Assembly: GCA_033026295.1 (NCBI GenBank)
Contig: CM065189.1
Location: 14,488,203-14,552,202 of the forward strand
Direction of reading: 5' to 3'
Source: Channa striata
Lineage: Eukaryota > Chordata > Actinopteri > Anabantiformes > Channidae
Length of the DNA: 64,000 nucleotides
Below the pieces are notes generated by a model. That model did no database searches, had not been told where the DNA came from, and worked only from the letters and a program-made list of their open reading frames with translations. Shown here piece by piece: positions 51,501 through 61,874 of the stretch (within the stretch, counting starts at the first letter, position 1; each line of letters starts with the position of its first letter). Both the position numbers and the translations under genes were made by a program.

Positions 51501-53673
51501 ACCAAACATTCTTCAGTATTTGAGATTACAAAGGCAAATGTTCGCAAGCATTTGTGGCAAACATAACTGCATATCTGAATGGACTGTGTAATTTAAACAT
51601 GACAAAATACGACTTGAGCCAGTCTGTAACGTCTGACTCAGTTCATTACCCATCCACTGAACCAAAGAATGGCTTTTTTGTTTTCCCATTGCTTTTAATG
51701 TAAAAAAACCCTCTGCGTTTAGTGTTTGCTACAACGCAAACAATCTATTCAGTTTTGTAGTTTTGCTTGCTTCTACATTAATACTAAAACAGAAAAAGAA
51801 ATGGGGAGAACTTGGAAAAACAACAGTTGTAGTAAAGTCATTAGTGTAACTAAATCCTCTACTTGGTTATTTGAGCGCTGTGAATAAGAAAATGATATTG
51901 AACTACATTCTTCTTTCTCTTTGTTAATAATCTAGTAAGTCTTCAGTCCAGAGATCGCATCGGCACAGGAGGGCCAGTGGTGGATTGCAGTCGCCTGTTT
52001 GACAATGACTTGCCTGATGGGTCAGTAATTGATGTAGTGTTTCCTTTTGTTTGGTTTATGTGGAGGAAATATTCAGTTCAAGTCATTTATATAGCACCAA
52101 TTCACAACAAATATGTGACAGCATAACTAAGAGCTGGTTAAGAGTCACTGAGACAACTTCAGTTTTTTCAGAATTTCTAGAAGTAGGAGACATTTGACCT
52201 TTGTGTTTTACACATGTTAAAAGTTTGACTAATTGATTTATTTTATCTGATTTCATAGAATAATATGGTGTCTGCATTAGCATTGAAAATGTATGAGTGC
52301 TTTGTTATAATGTTGCCTAAAAGTGTCACAAACAAAGGGAAAATTATCAGGCCTATCACAGAAACGTGTGAAATTCCATGACTAACTTTTGTGTGCATAC
52401 AAGATTCCTCATTAGCATAAAAGAATCAGAATGATCCACTTTTTCATCAGTTCTTTTGTTTTCCTGTGCAGTTCTGGATATGTCTGGAAAAATTCTAAAT
52501 GTGTAAGATTTAGTGTATTCTCCTCTATAGTTTGTAAAATAAATAATGCAATGATGTGTTCTTAATCTGTCTTGAAACAGATGGGAAGAGAGAAGGACGG
52601 CTTCTGGAAGGATACAGTACCTGAATCACATCACACGCACCACACAATGGGAGAGACCCACCAGGTACATCTGTGCACATCCTTCAAACCTCGTGTTTTC
52701 ATATAATGTGTAATCTTATTCAAAGTCATTTAAAATGTAAGTTTTCTAATGGCCTAAATCACATTATCTTTAGCTTTTAGTGCAGGAGGTATACTGATGT
52801 AATCAAATAATAATTATAATCTCATCTAATCATAAAACAAACTTGCCATAGAAAAAAGTTTATTCAAGTGATTGGAATTTTCTCCACTTGCCTTTAAAAG
52901 CAAACAAACAAACAAACAAACAAACAAACAAACAAACAAACAAACAAACAAACAAACAAACAAACAAACAAACATCTCTCTGTAGCTAATGAGTGAATTG
53001 CTGTCAGTTTCTCAACCCCCCCCCTCTCTGTAACCTACTCACATACATCTACATAAACTGTGTGAGCTAGTGTTGATTGATTACAGTAAATTTGAAATAA
53101 AAAAATGTACCTTTAAAAAAAAAAAATTAGCTTGAGTTTGCAAAAATGCAAATTTTTTTACTACAGTTTGTATAAGTCAATAAGCATAAATGAATATGTT
53201 AAATTCACTATACCCCCAATTTCCTGGATTCCTTCTAAAGATGAATAGCTTTGTATTGTAACATTTATTTTACTATTCTCACTATTACTCACTGCTTTTT
53301 GTTGTTTTAATAGCACTTTTCACAGAAAGAATCGCAAATTGCTACAGAGTAAAACTAAATAAGAAACATAAACTGGTCAACAAAACATAAAATCTCAAAA
53401 AGGAACATAAATTCGAGCAACATCTAAACATGCACACAGACATGAAAAAACATTAGACACATTTGACTGAAGACAAGGGCAATTTGGACCTTGCATGGGG
53501 ACATGTGACAAAAGGCAGACATGGGGGGACATGAGGGAACGTAGAGAAAGAGGAAGTGGCAGGGGGAGAAGAAAAGCATGCAGGAGGAAGTGGGTTGGGG
53601 GATGACAAACAAGGATCGTAGGTTTTAGATAGCCAAGGCGTCAGTAACTCCAAACACCCAGACAGTGGTCTCA

Positions 53674-53720
<47 letters not shown>

Positions 53721-56700
53721 ATCAAGTCTCTGGTCCCTCCTTGCAAGACACTGAACCCAAGTTGCTCCCGGTGGGTCAGGTGAGCACGTTGCACGGCACC
53801 CCACTCTATATAAGCAGTAATTGTCAGTAAGCCATCCTGTTTGTGTTTTTTTGTCTACTAATCAGATGTCTGCTGTAGAAGTCCTGCTGTTAACTAGCAT
53901 AAAAACACAATTTAAAATTCAACTTTAAGAGACCTTTGTCTTTGTCTAATTGCAGCTCCTAATCCTTAATATCACATACATTTTAGCGTTATGGCACTAT
54001 TTTACTTCCCATGATGACACAAATTTGCTGTTTTGCAATTATTCATCATTCTTACATGTTGTGTATTTGTCTATTCATCGAAGAAGGAAAACTGCACCAC
54101 CTGTAACACACAGTGGATAGTTATATATAGTTTTTACACCTGTAGGTCTGGGGAATGAAAACAGACCCTTATGATGACCGTTTATTCATCCAGATCACTG
54201 CAGGAAACTACAGGACACACGGACCACCAGCCTGCATAAACACCAATATGCTCGTTTTCTCCTTTCTCCCAGGCCAGCATCAGAGTACTCCAGTCCGTCA
54301 GGCCGTCCTCTCAGCTGTGTGGTGGATGAGAACACGCCAGTGATGACACCTGTTAACGGGGCTGAGGCCAGCGGCCCGCCAGGCGAGCAGCGGGTCCAGG
54401 AGAGACGGGTTCGATCGCAGCGGCATCGTAACTACATGAGTCGAACGCACTTGCATACGCCACCTGATCTGCCTGAGGGTTATGGTAAGAGCCACTGACA
54501 TATGCATGCCCTCTGTTATTTGATAGTTAGATTAAGTTTGTAAATGTCAATTGACACAAAAATGATTGCTACAGCGATCGGAAATATGTTTTAAGTGTTT
54601 CAAGAGTGTGTTAGTGTTCAGGTGCAGTTATTTTGTTTTGCGTTGTTATTGGAATTAATGATTTATAAAAGGGAAATTAAGGCGATATCCCATGCCTAAC
54701 CCCCAATGTACACACTCAGATCAAAGACATGGTGAACTGCTTCTCGGGCTGGATCTTGCCTGTAGACTAGTAGCAGTAACACTTAGAACATTTTTTAATG
54801 ACGGGAAAGTTTAATTGCCCTTTGTGTCCTCTTTTCTTGTTCTTTCTCCGTCTGCCTCCCTGCTCTGTCCTTAAGCTCTTTTCCACTTTTTCCCTTATTC
54901 CCATCTATCCTCTCTCTCCTTCCCACAACAACACACCATGGCACCTCCAGTTAGTGGTTACTGTTTCGTAATACTCCATCTCCCCTCTCCTCTCCTGTTT
55001 GCAAACACTTCCAGCGTTGGAATGTTTTGGCTTTGCAGACTGATATTCCCACAGCGAAGGAAAGGAGATGGAGAGAAAGCAGGGTATTCATAGCTTGGTG
55101 TTTAGATCACTAAGAGCACTTCAGGATACGGGTGATTTTTTTTTTTTGTCTGTAATTCTTCTTCTTATGCTCTTCTTACTTACATCACTCAGTCATTTTG
55201 GAAAATAATGCAAATGTAACGCAAGTAAATTCTCCCTCTGAAATTTACTTTAGAAAATGTGTACTTTTAACAGTTAACCACAGTGAACCCCACAGTACCC
55301 ACAGAGTCTGTAAAATAAATTATTTTAAGTGTGCTGCTGTATCCCAGCAATTTAGAATGGCACTGTTGGACCTGTGCCCTTTCTGAAATGTCCTGCTGAG
55401 GTTGGACACAGTGAGTCACAGATGCCCAACAACTTGTGAGCTTTCTTCCTCCACTGAACCCTCTGAACCAGTGACTGGGTGTGGTGGAGTGTTGGAGAGA
55501 ATGAGAGTGAGAGAGGGAATGTGTGATGGAGAAAGAAGAGAGGAAGAGGTGGGTAGGAAAGGAGCTGTGCCAGTAGGAAGTTGGGGTTGGGGTAGTGATG
55601 GATTAGCGAGTGAATATACATACATGCGTGTACACCACGCCCACGCAGGGCGACATACATTTTGTGCCAACGTGCATTGAATTTCTATTCATCAACGAGC
55701 TTGGATGGAAGTGGCGCAGTACAGATGAGAACCATTCTTACCAGGTTTCGTCTTGATGTCCTCAGTTCCCTCGTTTATTTACATTTTATTATATTAGCAG
55801 GATTGGTATGAGGGACAGTGTTTGCCTTTACATTTCCTGCAGTTTTGGAGATTAATAGGAGTGGATAGGAGTTCACATTGACCTTTAAGAGAAAACAAGG
55901 CAAACTAGGATGTATCAAGAAACTATTTGCAAGGAAAAACAGTCCTGGAAGTCTTTGATAAATTCCCCTTAATTTTATTTTCCTCATCCTCTTGGGATAA
56001 GGCTTCTGGAGACTAGAGGGGAACTAATTGATTACCTTGGCACAAATCTTTAAAAGCTCTTAGGTCAACAGTGTCCCAGCAGTTCGCCTGTCACATCAAT
56101 TATAAACAGGCTTCCCCTTGTCCAAAACACACAAACGCTCTATCCATGCTTGTACCCACCTGGATTAAACCACAAAGCTACAGTCTTAGCCTTGTTTGAA
56201 CACCGTTTTTGCCTTTTGACATATTAATTGAAGCTAATGTTCTTTCTATTTTTTTGTATGTTTTTAGAGCAAAGAACAACTCAGCAGGGCCAGGTCTACT
56301 TCCTGCACACACAGACTGGAGTCAGCACCTGGCATGACCCACGGGTACCCAGGTAACTCATTTGGCTATTTACACAGCAGTTTTTTTTTTCTTTTATCTC
56401 TTTGGTTTGGGTTTTTATACTCGACCGCAGAACTGATAACCTGTCATGTTTTGAGTCCTAATATAAAATTTTACATACTGTATATTCCCAGATTTGAAAG
56501 AGAACCATACCTAAATTCTTCCATAAATTCTCAGGGTGCCGATACAGAGCATCCTTATAGTCATTTTTCAGGCTTAATTCAGGGTCAGTCAAAGAAATGA
56601 CCTTTAAGTCCGATGTGGAGTTGGAAAAAACTATTTGGACAGATGTTAAGCACAACACACCACAGCCAGTGGTAAAATCTCCAACTCACAACAGTAACCA

Positions 56701-57352
56701 CTGGGTTTGGTCATTTTGGACAGAGACTGTGTAATGAAAGGCATCTACTTTGTCGTTGTGTAAAGTGAGGACACAGCATTTAGGCATAAAGTATTCACAC
56801 CACATGCAAAAAGACCTCCTTAGCGTACGGCTGTGTCATAGATCAGGACTTAGTTTTCTACTATAAGAAATCTGTCAGCTATAGACCAGTAGAGTCAAGA
56901 AATTAGTAATTAGTAATACTTTTTCATAAAGATAACAGCAGAGGTCCTGGTTTTACTGAAGGCCGTGGTCATCTGATGTGACTGAGATCTGTACAGGTGC
57001 TTTGAACTGTTTACCTGTACAAACACCAAAATGTGTTGTTAAAATGCTTAACATTTAATCAATTAAACTTTGTTAAAATTTGACACGTTTCAATGACTGT
57101 TGATCATGGCATTTTATGCAGCTTATTTGCATATACATAGTTGTTTTGTTTTAAACGTCACTATTGCTAATGCATTCTGGCTGTTTTGTTTAGGGACCTA
57201 AGCAATGTGAACTGTGAAGAGCTTGGCCCACTGCCACCAGGCTGGGAGATCAGAAACACAGCCACCGGCCGAGTCTACTTTGTCGACCACAACAATCGAA
57301 CAACACAGTTTACAGACCCACGGTTGTCTGCTAACCTGCATTTAGTACTCAA
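21513..57352 (+). CDS. smurf2: E3 ubiquitin-protein ligase SMURF2, 5' part (C2 and three WW domains)
   Basis: Eleven in-frame exons (itemised separately) encode the first 341 residues of SMURF2, a HECT E3 ligase that marks SMADs, TGF-beta receptors and polarity proteins for degradation. Residues about 12-120 are the C2 domain that binds phospholipids and restrains the HECT domain. WW1 (about 157-190), WW2 (251-284) and WW3 (297-330) recognise PPxY motifs. SMURF1 lacks a first WW of this kind, so three WW domains plus NDLPDGWEERRTASGRIQYL identify SMURF2. Human SMURF2 has 748 residues, so the catalytic HECT half with its active-site Cys lies right of the window. A probable extra exon follows at 58272-58328. 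The gene is large only because of its introns. Start codon choice is fixed by MSNQGVRRNGPVKLRLT against human MSNPGGRRNGPVKLRLT. Confidence 0.95.
22842..22859. repeat. (TG)n microsatellite
   Basis: A short uninterrupted TG run in smurf2 intron 1. Confidence 0.8.
24721..24920 (+). mobile_element. tRNA-derived SINE
   Basis: The head has a tRNA-like A box (AGCTCAGTTGGTA, 24724-24736) and B box (GGTTTGATCCC, 24767-24777). A second B-box-like GGTTTGATCCCC follows 35 bases later, as if the head were partly duplicated. The body contains TTGCAAGACACTGAACCC and GTTGCTCCCGGTGGGTCAGG, a consensus common in teleost SINEs. The 24825-24900 block recurs at 53741-53816 with three differences. It is non-coding and needs a partner LINE to move. 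The family name is not certain. Confidence 0.75.
26347..26400 (+). repeat. conserved teleost repeat block, copy 1
   Basis: TTTAGTCATTTTGCAGACGC followed by TTTTATCCAAAGCGACTTAC. This block is found in very large numbers across fish genomes. A second copy lies at 36451-36508. The host element's family is not determinable from this fragment. Confidence 0.8.
27510..27538. repeat. (TG)14 microsatellite
   Basis: An uninterrupted TG/GT dinucleotide run in smurf2 intron 1. Confidence 0.9.
31590..31800. repeat. degenerate teleost interspersed repeat
   Basis: Contains CACCCTGGACAAGTCACTAG, GAAAACATGCAAATTCCACA and CACAGAGGCCACAGCTGGAT, then GGTGGCACTCCACCACTGTG. These are the usual order of landmarks in a very common fish repeat. 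It belongs with the copies near 9225-9440 and 49615-49880. Confidence 0.65.
36451..36508 (+). repeat. conserved teleost repeat block, copy 2
   Basis: TTTAGTCACTTGGCAGACGC followed by TTTTATCCAAAGCGACTTGC. Same orientation as copy 1 at 26347-26400 and nearly identical over about 38 bases. Confidence 0.8.
39861..39899 (+). CDS. smurf2: smurf2 exon 2 (C2 domain)
   Basis: A 39-base exon, acceptor TTTTCTTCCAG and donor C|GTAAGT. Encodes VLCAKNLAKKDFF, matching human VLCAKNLVKKDFF. Confidence 0.93.
39900..41206 (+). other. smurf2: smurf2 intron 2
   Basis: A 1.3-kb AT-rich intron with no recognised feature apart from a GC-richer patch near 40050-40140 (GGGGCGGAGCCGGAGGGTGG) of unknown nature. Confidence 0.8.
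41207..41315 (+). CDS. smurf2: smurf2 exon 3 (C2 domain)
   Basis: Encodes RLPDPFAKVVVDGSGQCHST and then DTVRNTLDPKWNQHYDL. It holds the C2 loop Asp residues and the conserved TLDPKWN core. Acceptor TTTTACAG, donor GTAAGT. Confidence 0.95.
42127..42199. repeat. 37-bp tandem duplication
   Basis: TAGATGTACTCTGGGCCAAA followed by ATAATCTCTCTCT occurs twice at a period of 37 bases, essentially identical, indicating a recent duplication. Confidence 0.85.
43380..43530. repeat. degenerate interspersed repeat resembling a fish SINE tail
   Basis: GTGCAACTCAGGGTTTAGTG, TCTTGCCTAGTGACTTAAAC and CGTGGACAACCACTTGACTT resemble the frequent fish repeat 'gggttaagtgtcttgcccaaggaca ... ggacaacccgct'. Much diverged. 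Confidence 0.45.
45563..45670. repeat. 12-bp minisatellite, nine units
   Basis: Nine exact-length 12-bp units: seven GCAGCTCTGGAC (units 1-6 and 8) and two ATGTCTCTGGAC variants (units 7 and 9). The alternating pattern at the 3' end shows a higher-order duplication. On the minus strand it stays open as a PELR repeat because the period is a multiple of three, but nothing suggests it is translated. Confidence 0.95.
46483..46616 (+). CDS. smurf2: smurf2 exon 4 (C2 domain)
   Basis: Encodes YIGKADSITISVWNHKKIHK and KQGAGFLGCVRLLSNAINRL, then KDTG. The second half of the C2 domain, near-identical to human. Donor GTAAGT. Confidence 0.95.
46671..46696. repeat. (CTTA)n microsatellite
   Basis: About six and a half CTTA units just inside smurf2 intron 4. 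Confidence 0.9.
49615..49880. repeat. teleost interspersed repeat
   Basis: Contains GGCTGGAGCCCATTCCTAGC, TGTCATTGGGATCTGGACAG, TTATTAGTCTGTC, GTGATTTAAAGTCACCAGTT and GTGTCTTTAGGTCGTGGGAT in the usual order for this abundant fish repeat. It is the best-preserved of the three copies in the window. Confidence 0.7.
51069..51134 (+). CDS. smurf2: smurf2 exon 5
   Basis: Encodes YQRLDLNKLGPNDNDTVRGQ then IV, the end of the C2 region. Acceptor TCTGTGCAG, donor G|GTGAGA. Confidence 0.94.
51135..51935 (+). other. smurf2: smurf2 intron 5
   Basis: An 801-base AT-rich intron. No feature seen. Confidence 0.85.
51936..52020 (+). CDS. smurf2: smurf2 exon 6 (start of WW1)
   Basis: Encodes VSLQSRDRIGTGGPVVDCSR and LFDNDLPDG. 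The LPxG that opens WW1 ends this exon, so WW1 is split across two exons. Confidence 0.94.
52021..52580 (+). other. smurf2: smurf2 intron 6
   Basis: A 560-base AT-rich intron separating the two halves of WW1. No other feature. Confidence 0.85.
52581..52664 (+). CDS. smurf2: smurf2 exon 7 (WW1)
   Basis: Encodes WEERRTASGRIQYLNHITRT and TQWERPT. Both signature Trp residues and the final Pro of the WW fold are present. This WW domain distinguishes SMURF2 from SMURF1. Confidence 0.95.
52901..52973. repeat. (CAAA)18 microsatellite
   Basis: Eighteen perfect CAAA units without interruption, suggesting a young and probably length-variable locus. Confidence 0.95.
53679..53718. repeat. (CA)n microsatellite abutting a SINE fragment
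   Basis: A CA run directly joined on its right to the SINE body at 53719-53830. Confidence 0.9.
53719..53830 (+). mobile_element. 5'-truncated copy of the SINE at 24721
   Basis: The block 53741-53816 matches 24825-24900 with only three differences in 76 bases. The tRNA-like head is absent, and a CA microsatellite stands where it would be. Confidence 0.75.
54273..54484 (+). CDS. smurf2: smurf2 exon 8 (linker and start of WW2)
   Basis: Encodes RPASEYSSPSGRPLSCVVDE, a linker with VQERRVRSQRHRNYMSRTHL, and HTPPDLPEGY, the first strand of WW2. The middle of the linker (MTPVNGAEASGPPGEQ) differs from human, as expected of a flexible region. Confidence 0.95.
54485..56267 (+). other. smurf2: smurf2 intron 8
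   Basis: A 1.8-kb intron with CT-rich stretches near 54840-54990. No exon or repeat family recognised. The overlapping 92- and 102-codon frames at 55352-55680 on both strands lie in purine/pyrimidine-biased DNA and are taken as chance. Confidence 0.8.
56268..56352 (+). CDS. smurf2: smurf2 exon 9 (WW2)
   Basis: Encodes EQRTTQQGQVYFLHTQTGVS and TWHDPRVP, identical in pattern to human WW2. Confidence 0.95.
56353..57193 (+). other. smurf2: smurf2 intron 9
   Basis: An 841-base AT-rich intron with no other feature. Confidence 0.85.
57194..57352 (+). CDS. smurf2: smurf2 exon 10 (WW3)
   Basis: Encodes RDLSNVNCEELGPLPPGWEI, RNTATGRVYFVDHNNRTTQF and TDPRLSANLHLVL. WW3 is the main SMAD PY-motif binder in the family. 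Donor AA|GTGAGT leaves two bases of an Asn codon. Confidence 0.95.
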
Positions 57353-58271
57353 GTGAGTAGAACAGTCAATGTGTCACAGTGTGGTTTGTGAGAACATCCA
57401 AAGACATTACCCTGACTCAGGTTTACTTTTACGTTATCAAGGACATATTTAGAATAGATAGACATAATATTCATAGAATAGAATACATAGAAGTGTACTC
57501 TTGAGATCTTTCGAAACAGAAATGGTTGCATATGTGCTTTGTGCATCTGTACATGTTCTGCTTCTTTGTATAGTCAGCAGCCAAAATGTCATTTGTTTTG
57601 AGGAGCTGACCATAAGATGTAAACAGAGTCACATGAACTGTAAATGGAGACACTTCCCCAGTGAACACAACAAATTCATGTTTTTGTTTATACTAGCTCC
57701 AATATGATGCATCTTTGTGTTTCAGGCTGGAATTTTAAACAAGTCAAGCATTTGGTTGAGCTCATTGTTCTCAGTAGATGAAATTCAGACTCACTCTGCT
57801 CTGTTCACATTTTCACAATGGCTGCATGTAGCCTATTGTTTTAAAAAAGTTTATTCAAGCTCTCAAATGGAGATTATGACTCCTGTGAAGAGATGCTGGA
57901 ATAACCTGAAGAAAGGGAAAAACTGTTGGTGATACACATCACAGTCATCACTTCTTCACCAATGAATGCGTCTGCTGTAACATGATCATTATTCACTGTC
58001 TTGGCTTCATTTATCTCACCTTATATTTCTGTTCTCCCCTACTTGTCTTTTCATTCTGTTCCCTTTCTGCTTCCTGTATATACCAATTTTTTTTCCTGTT
58101 TTTGCATTGACTGTCTTTTATCAATTTCTCTCGTTATATTTGTCCATGTGTCCACACACTTACTGTTTCTGCGTCTCTGTCCTTCTCCACTTTTCCCCTT
58201 TTCCTTTTCTGTTCTTTCCTTCCTTGTTGTGCTTTTCACTCTCCCCCCTTCTTTCGTCCTGTTTTCTGCAG
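57353..58271 (+). other. smurf2: smurf2 intron 10
   Basis: A 0.9-kb intron. Its last 250 bases are strongly pyrimidine-rich and lead into the acceptor TTTTCTGCAGCAG. Confidence 0.7.
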
Positions 58272-58328
58272 CAGCCCAAGTCCAAATGGTTCCCGTGTGG
58301 CCATGGACAGCCAAAACACTAACCTCAG
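58272..58328 (+). CDS. smurf2: probable smurf2 exon 11 (small linker exon)
   Basis: A 57-base segment between a strong acceptor (long pyrimidine tract, then TTTTCTGCAG) and donor CTCAG|GTAACC. It keeps the phase left by exon 10 and reads (N)SPSPNGSRVAMDSQNTNL, giving LVLN-SPSPNG at the join. CAGCAG at the acceptor is a NAGNAG site, so starting at 58275 would drop one Ser. Human SMURF2 has a different sequence at this point (LNRQNQLKD), so this is a fish-type linker or an alternative exon. No sequence homologue was recognised; the call rests on splice sites and frame. Confidence 0.55.
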
Positions 58329-61300
58329 GTAACCCACCCACCCACACACACAAACAAGCATGTGTGCTCACATACCTGCATGCAGACAAGCTGTATACAC
58401 ACACAGACACTTGCACATTATCCAGGACAGACACACATAATTTTGAACAATACAGTCTGCACATGTAAAATCGGACATAAATGTTTATACTCTCACTGCT
58501 GCTGTCTGCTGTTTAAAGCACTTTCAGCATCTAGTCAATCAAAACCTCATACGCATGCACAAAAACTCACGATTCCACTATCCTGAAGGAACATGCTGAC
58601 TGTGATGCTTTTGTAGAGGGGAATTTCGAGTCTTGCCAGGTTTGTGTATATGCAATCACCTTTTTTTTGGTAACCTTTCTCAGTCTCACATGGATGTCAT
58701 TTAAGTTCAGCACGCTCATACACGCATGCACAAACACAGATATATACAGGTTAGCCGTCCCTATCAGTGGATTGTCAGTCCATCTTTCAGTGTGTTTGCG
58801 CTCTCTGTCAACAGTCTGCCTCTGTTGAAGCTCAGATTCTAGCTAGCTTAGCCAACAGAGGGCCCTGATGAAGCCAAATCCATTTGGAAAAATAATACTA
58901 AGCATATGTTAATGTAGGAGCTGTTAGCTTAGCACTACTTCATGTTCTTCACCGGTGTGTTATTTTTCAACTCTTTATTGAAAAGACAGGTATTAAAATT
59001 GTGATATTCATGTGGAAGGAATCTGTGACATATATAAATCATTCATGAAAACTTAATGATTAACTGAATGCTAAAATTGTTTTAGGGTATTTTAATCGAC
59101 CTGTAGCTTTGCTTTCTTTTATCCTGCTGGTGTGTGGGAACATAAAGAAAACCAAAAAGTTTTCCTTTGCTCTTTTTTTGTGCAAAGTCTTGGTGAGAAC
59201 CTCTTGCAACAAAAGCAACTGGCATGATAGACATGTTTGGGAAATCAACATCTGGTCATTTGGTCAAATAGCATCCATATGTGTCAGAACAGCCTCTGGT
59301 TGTGAGTTAAAGCGCAGCTAAATTATCCAGTCAGCATCATTAAATACTTGTCTGACTCCTTAGGAGAGATTTGACTAAGTCCAGACAACATTTTCCAATG
59401 TAGAAAAGGTCACAATTAATCAAGTCTAATGTCAAGTGATGATTTTGTCAAACACACACAGTAAAAACACAATCTACAATAGTCGTAAATCTGCAATGTG
59501 CACGATATACACGTACATACGATTTATTGACCAAACTAATGAATGAATGGCCATAATTCCACCATGAGATCAAAAGACGAGGTCATGCGCAGTTGACCAG
59601 CTTCCCCTCAGTCCATAACATTTTGGACAACATTTGTTAAAATTATGTTGTTCACAGATTGTGGAATGAAAAACAAATCATCCAGTTGAGCAATATGGCA
59701 CAGACAAAGACGTTTATCTGTTGAGTTGTTTTTAGTCCATTTGCACCAATTCCCTCTTCTTTTATAATAAATGAAATCAGTTCATTTTTGAAAGAAGTTG
59801 CTGCTGTTGTGGTGATGAGTCTCCCATATAGAAATACTACATTTTATTGAGCTGAGACTGAAACACCCTGACTGACAGACGGCCTGTAATAAAAAACAAC
59901 AGCAGGCCTGAACAGTGGGGATATGGGGGTGATGAATGAAGGAGAAGGATTGTGCCCAGTGTGCAAAAGTCTGAACTTCTTAGAAGTGCTGACCTCATTA
60001 GACCTTTTCTCTGTGTCTATGAAGTAGATATGTAGAGAAGCCTGTTCAAGCAGTAAAACCACTGCCCAGTCATCGTTGGATCTGTCCTGCTTCCTTCTTA
60101 TTTAATTCTTTTTTGAATCTTCAAATTTCTATACCTCCCTCCTGTCATTTCCTCTGTCCTTACTAATTCTCACTCTTGTGTCCCCCCACCCACAGATGTG
60201 CTCCAAAAATTGTTAATGGTATCAACCTCTCCGTTGGCTCAGTGTCAGCACATCTGTCTTTTATCAACACCGGGATTTAAGAGCGTTTCACTCAACATCA
60301 GCATCGGTTCGCCGCACACATAGACACAACATGGCCATGTTGTAGGGCAGCACTGCAGTGACCTGTTTCTGTATAGAAAGACTGAAGGTGATGGGTGCGT
60401 GTTAGGATTAGCTGCGTGCACGTAAGCCCGTGCTGTGTTGTGAGTTTTAAACTAATCTCACTGAATGGCGTTCTTCTCTCTCTCTTTTTTTATCAAACGC
60501 AACATTAAATGTAAAGGTTAAAAGATGATCAGTCAGTTAAACCTAACAGCCAAACAGTGTGGCCTATATCAGGAGAGCGAATGAAAGACGATTGTGTTGA
60601 TTTAAAGTAAAGGAAAAGCACTGCAGGCCAAGCTGTCAGCGTGGACCTAAAAAGAATTAACAAAGAGAGAGTCTCTTTCTGTCAGAGGAAACTCTTACCT
60701 GCTGAGTTGTCAGACGGATGGCTTTGCTTCAGGGTTACATATGAGTGCAGCTCTATTGTCAGTGCAGTGTCATCACTGGCTCCCTCCCAGTACAGTGACT
60801 TTAGAAGGTCTTCAGGTCCCTTCACTTTTTGCACACTTCAGATCTCATGTCTCCTGTTTGCTTCACTGATCAATTAGAGCTAACTAAAACTTTAAGCTAT
60901 AGTGAACTGAGGTGGACACAGCTTAGAAAGATACACACCTGCACACACATGTATGTTGACTAACCAGTCCTAAAATATATTGGTTAAAATCAGGCAAATG
61001 TTTTGAATTTCTCACACAAATGAGAGGATAATGAGACTCCCAGATTTTCTGTAATGTTCATTATTTTTAAGGACATCTATATACCCTGTGTAATTTATGG
61101 GTTTCACTGCAATGGCTTCAGCGTTGTGTGTTTCTTAAAAGTCACAGACAGACACAGACACAATTGCAGATGCTATTGCGCTGCTGTAGGCGAATATACT
61201 AAATACATTTCATACAATGTTCTAAAAGTCATAAAAGACTTTCACACTTGACACATTTCTGTTCTCTAGAACGAAATGATTCTTGAGCTGCCCTGCACGA

Positions 61301-61840
61301 GTGAGACTGTTTATCGTCTATCTGAAGAAATGGTTTGTGTATTGTAAGTTAGACGATGTGGAACAGACATGACATTACAACACTGGGGCTGCAGTTTGCA
61401 GTTTAGTCTCCAGGATGCATCTCGACATAAAAGCCATGTCTCAGACTGCCGTGTTGTTGAAGACCTCAAACTGATGAAGGCCTTGAATTGTCAGACAGAC
61501 ACAGCTACATGACTGTGGTCTGCCACACTGTCTCTCACATACTCAGTTTCCGCCCTTGCACCAACACATAGTATATATCTGAAGGATTACATCAGTGTTT
61601 GCTGAAGGTATTTTTAGTTGGCGGTGGGATTAAGTTGTGAGGCATCAGCAGGTTTTTTCCCAACCAAGTTACAGATCTGTGGCACTTATGTCAACATTTT
61701 ATTGATGTTTTAAACTTGATTATATTCGGTAAATCCTGGTTGTATGGTATTTTTAACCTGTGAAAGATAAATGTATACAGTACTTAAAAACCTTACTAAT
61801 GACTATGGTAAATTCCTGTGTGTATGTGTCTAGGTCTGTA

Positions 61841-61874
61841 GACAGACAGACAGACAGACACACACACACACACA
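61841..61874. repeat. compound (GACA)n(CA)n microsatellite
   Basis: Five GACA units continuing into a CA run, followed after CATCCCACGC by a GT run, so the flanks are partly self-complementary. Confidence 0.9.

Larger units (their letters stand above)
52665..54272 (+). other. smurf2: smurf2 intron 7
   Basis: A 1.6-kb intron carrying a CAAA microsatellite (52901-52973), a CA microsatellite (53679-53718) and a SINE fragment (53719-53830). Confidence 0.85.

Noticed and set aside
58001..58468. 155-codon plus-strand and 137-codon minus-strand frames
   Set aside because: They lie in the pyrimidine tract before the small smurf2 exon; pyrimidine-biased DNA leaves long chance frames on both strands.
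60196..60260. Possible smurf2 exon after CCCACCCACAG at 60195
   Set aside because: The pyrimidine-rich acceptor is good, but the in-phase translation (RCAPKIVNGIN) does not match the expected linker and no clear donor follows.
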